From MVYY01 sp035369865 (GTDB lineage: Bacteria > Bacteroidota > Bacteroidia > Bacteroidales > Paludibacteraceae), in assembly GCA_035369865.1 (NCBI GenBank), contig DAOOVG010000055.1:1-15305 (forward strand): a stretch of DNA of 15,305 bases, in the 5' to 3' direction. The position numbers and the translations under genes are program-made. Each line of letters starts with the position of its first letter. Within the stretch, counting starts at the first letter, position 1. The notes under the pieces were generated by a model. That model was given only the letters and a program-made list of their open reading frames with translations, had not been told where the DNA came from and made no database searches. Below, in pieces: positions 14,960-15,305 of the stretch.

Positions 14960-15262
14960 ATCTTAACAGTATTTTCACTATCTCCATAATAAGCACTTAT
15001 CTCTCTATAAATTTATTTGTTTTGCAAACACTCTTTTCATAATATTCTGGGATCCAATCAATTCCTTTCTCAAAATAACTTTCCATATAACGGATTTTTC
15101 TTTCAGAATTTTGAGAAATTGTTATAAAAGTCCTTCTCAATGGGAGGAATGTAAAATGAACGTTTCATATATGTGACGATAGATAAAGAGAGATTAGACA
15201 TGGTTCTTTCTTTTGGAGAACACAAAAGTGAGAAGAAAAAAATTAGAAAGTAGTTAATTGAA
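14960..15262. other. Right-hand spacer with possible broken small gene
   Basis: No intact gene is seen. The only coding-like signal is the two-frame minus-strand stretch at 14997-15201, listed separately. Nothing recognisable as RNA or mobile DNA is present. Confidence 0.4.
14997..15201 (-). pseudogene. Possible frameshifted small hypothetical gene
   Basis: From an ATG at 15201 a 32-codon frame (MSNLSLSIVTYMKRSFYIPP at its start) stops at TGA 15103-15105. A second frame overlapping its end continues with RKIRYMESYFEKG, then IDWIPEYYEKSVCKTN, and stops at TAA 14997-14999. Dropping one base from the four-base run at 15109-15112 joins the two into a 67-residue protein. The family is not recognised. 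It may be a decayed gene, a sequencing error in a homopolymer, or chance. Confidence 0.28.
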
Positions 15263-15305
15263 TTATTTTAAAAAGCTTACAACGGTGCCAACGAGCCCAA
15301 TCAAC
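15263..15305 (-). CDS. Possible 3' end of a membrane protein gene entering from the right
   Basis: On the minus strand the last 13 codons read LIGLVGTVVSFLK and end at TAA (15263-15265). The Gly/Val/Leu pattern resembles the end of a membrane helix. A second open frame covers the same bases (starting VDWARWHRCKLF), so the assignment is tentative. Confidence 0.3.
   Translation of the reverse strand, partial: LIGLVGTVVSFLK

Overview
The window looks like the chromosome of a Bacteroidota bacterium, most likely an uncultured Bacteroidales-type lineage. The evidence is the very A+T-rich sequence, the lineage-typical families DUF4293, the DUF3276/PUR protein and an extended two-part NusB, promoter -7 boxes of the form TAnnTTTG, and the lack of clear Shine-Dalgarno sequences. 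Assignment below phylum is inference.

Left part (1-5631, mostly minus strand). Base 290 begins a large secreted protein with a zinc amidase fold, a golvesin-like domain inserted in the catalytic domain, an FnIII domain and a C-terminal alpha/beta region. Four bases upstream of it lies rlmN (23S rRNA/tRNA m2A methyltransferase), preceded by a small ORF with its own promoter-like box. After about 500 bases of A+T-rich spacer comes smpB (trans-translation).

Middle (5632-7241). This is a decayed zone holding a degenerate, 3'-truncated IS110-family transposase with a catalytic Glu-to-Gly change, a nonsense codon and a frameshift. The spacer beside it has a hairpin and one copy of a diverged repeat (43-45 bases) whose other copy lies at 115-157.

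Plus-strand block (7242-11221). An isoaspartate methyltransferase that carries an export signal is followed by a 793-residue membrane protein with a spermidine-synthase-like soluble domain between two membrane blocks; these two are probably one operon. A DUF554 membrane protein follows under its own promoter.

Right part (11312-14189, minus strand). The order of transcription is nusB, yajC, a YbbR-like (CdaR-like) protein, then DUF4293, with good -7 boxes in front of nusB and yajC. Divergent from nusB is a PUR-domain nucleic-acid-binding protein with an acidic tail, closed by a strong intrinsic terminator. The last 350 bases hold a probable frameshifted small gene and perhaps the 3' end of another gene running in from the right.

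Most of the window is ordinary housekeeping. I see no CRISPR array, tRNA, rRNA, prophage, or clear undescribed defence or biosynthetic system. The items most worth a second look are the domain-inserted amidase, the exported Pcm with its membrane methyltransferase-like partner, and the paired intergenic repeats whose palindromes show compensating changes.
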